Shown here: positions 4,451 through 5,124 of the stretch, in pieces
How positions within the stretch are numbered: position 1 is the first letter of the stretch
Layout of the letters: each line of letters starts with the position of its first letter
NCBI GenBank assembly: GCA_003695555.1
Contig: RFIU01000088.1
Span: 1-5,124, forward strand
Reading direction: 5' to 3'
Source of the DNA: Alphaproteobacteria bacterium
Lineage (GTDB): Bacteria > Pseudomonadota > Alphaproteobacteria > Sphingomonadales > Rhodothalassiaceae
Length of the DNA: 5,124 nucleotides
Translations under genes and position numbers: made by a program
Notes under the pieces: generated by a model
What the model was told of the DNA's origin: nothing
The model's input: the letters and a program-made list of their open reading frames with translations, nothing else
Databases searched by the model: none

Positions 4451-5065
4451 ATGAAGAGCGGCGCGGACGGGAATTCGGGACAGATCGTTCCCATCACGTC
4501 ACTCGGCATCTCGCGCACCTACCGTGAGGCGCTCGATCTCGCCGTGCGCGCGAAATGGCTGCTCATTCACCAACGCGCCCGCGCCGGAGACGAACGGGTG
4601 GCGGATGCCCGCAGCCCAGAGGAACTCGGCGACCGGGTCGCGGTCCAGACGACCTATGCGGCCGAGACGATGCGGATGTCGAGCCGGATCATGCATGTCG
4701 TCGCATGGACGATGAACCGCAAGGCGCTGGAAGCCGGCGAGATCGACGAGGCGGAGGCGAATACGCCGGAGCGCAGGCTCGGAGGTCAGGCGGTCTGCCT
4801 CGGCGGGCCGGTCGGCGCGATCGAGCTGCTGCCCGCACCGATCCAGGAACTGTGGGAGGAAAGCGAACGCCTCTATCGCCGGGCCGTGCGTCTTGAACGG
4901 ATGATAGAGGCTTCGCACGACGAGGGCGCGCAAGCCCGCTGCGCGCCACATCCGCTCGAAAGGCTGGCCAGCCACTTCGGCCTGGCCGGAAACGACGATG
5001 CGCCGAGGGAGCGCGAACAGGCCTGCGCCCGCGACGACGAAGAGGGCGACGAGCCGTTCACATGA
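4451..5065 (+). CDS. rcdA: RcdA-like regulator of CtrA degradation (DUF1465)
   Basis: A 204-residue cytoplasmic protein of the DUF1465/RcdA family. In Caulobacter, RcdA is an adaptor that, with CpdR and PopA, brings CtrA and other substrates to the ClpXP protease during the cell cycle. Family features are the helix SLGISRTYREALDLAVRAKWLL (17-38), the conserved core TYAAETMRMSSRIMHVVAWTMNRKALEAGEI (68-98), and the C-terminal helix LPAPIQELWEESERLYRRAVRLERM (127-151). A long polar, acidic, probably disordered tail follows (about 155-204, ending DDEEGDEPFT); the RcdA tail is known to matter for function. The start is the ATG at 4451, six bases after GAGGA (4440-4444). An upstream ATG in frame at 4289 would translate hsp20 promoter DNA and is rejected. 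The gene diverges from hsp20. The family call is firm; equivalence to Caulobacter RcdA function is inferred. Confidence 0.88.
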   Translation: MKSGADGNSGQIVPITSLGISRTYREALDLAVRAKWLLIHQRARAGDERVADARSPEELGDRVAVQTTYAAETMRMSSRIMHVVAWTMNRKALEAGEIDEAEANTPERRLGGQAVCLGGPVGAIELLPAPIQELWEESERLYRRAVRLERMIEASHDEGAQARCAPHPLERLASHFGLAGNDDAPREREQACARDDEEGDEPFT

Positions 5066-5114
5066 GCTGCACGCCACCGGCGGCGTTCGGCCGTCGCTCG
5101 CCAAGGGATGATGC

Positions 5115-5124
5115 ATGACACGAC
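5115..5124 (+). CDS. Possible start of a downstream gene (MTR...), truncated by window edge
   Basis: An ATG at 5115 is preceded at a suitable distance by AAGGGA (5103-5108), and only three codons remain in the window. Alternative ATGs at 5108 and 5111 sit too close to the same RBS. It would be co-directional with the RcdA-like gene, 49 bases after its stop, and no terminator lies between, so co-transcription is plausible. The product cannot be identified. Confidence 0.35.

Noticed and set aside
5062..5118. An 18-codon ORF starting in an ATGA overlap with the RcdA-like stop
   Set aside because: Too short and without family resemblance; the RBS-like AAGGGA further on points to a start at 5115 in another frame.

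Overview
The window looks like a chromosomal segment of an alphaproteobacterium, probably of the Rhizobiales/Hyphomicrobiales type. The evidence is high GC content, an RcdA/DUF1465 protein and a DUF1192 protein (both essentially alphaproteobacterial families), and a small heat-shock gene preceded by an RpoH-type promoter and a leader with the pairing logic of a ROSE RNA thermometer. No rRNA, tRNA, IS element, CRISPR array or phage gene was seen.

Layout. Positions 1-2121, minus strand: a three-gene tripartite ABC efflux cassette, read right to left. It consists of a membrane-anchored HlyD-type adaptor (1030-2121), a MacB/LolD-type ATPase (209-910) and the N-terminus of an FtsX/MacB-like permease that runs off the left edge (1-212). 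The permease start overlaps the ATPase stop by ATGA. An AT-rich inverted repeat lying on a likely -10 region precedes the adaptor (2146-2170). A second candidate promoter/operator sits in the 119-bp gap between adaptor and ATPase. Positions 2224-3204, minus: a PIG3-type NAD(P)H quinone oxidoreductase. Positions 3337-3528, plus: a 63-residue DUF1192 coiled-coil protein, divergent from the oxidoreductase and ending at a probable bidirectional terminator (3564-3607). Positions 3632-4159, minus: an IbpA-like Hsp20 chaperone with RpoH promoter and thermosensor-like leader (4160-4310). Positions 4451-5065, plus: RcdA-like protein (DUF1465), divergent from hsp20. A further plus-strand gene may begin at 5115 and run off the right edge.

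How the genes work together. The left half should export a hydrophobic or toxic compound across the envelope using ATP; the substrate cannot be read from the sequence. The quinone reductase upstream fits a redox/xenobiotic-stress theme but probably has its own transcription. The right half combines a heat-induced holdase with an adaptor of ClpXP-dependent CtrA turnover, the cell-cycle proteolysis pathway. No wholly new multi-gene system was recognised. The most interesting signals are in non-coding or marginal DNA: the ROSE-like leader, the operator-like repeat before the efflux adaptor, and a frameshifted tandem duplication at the adaptor's 3' end.
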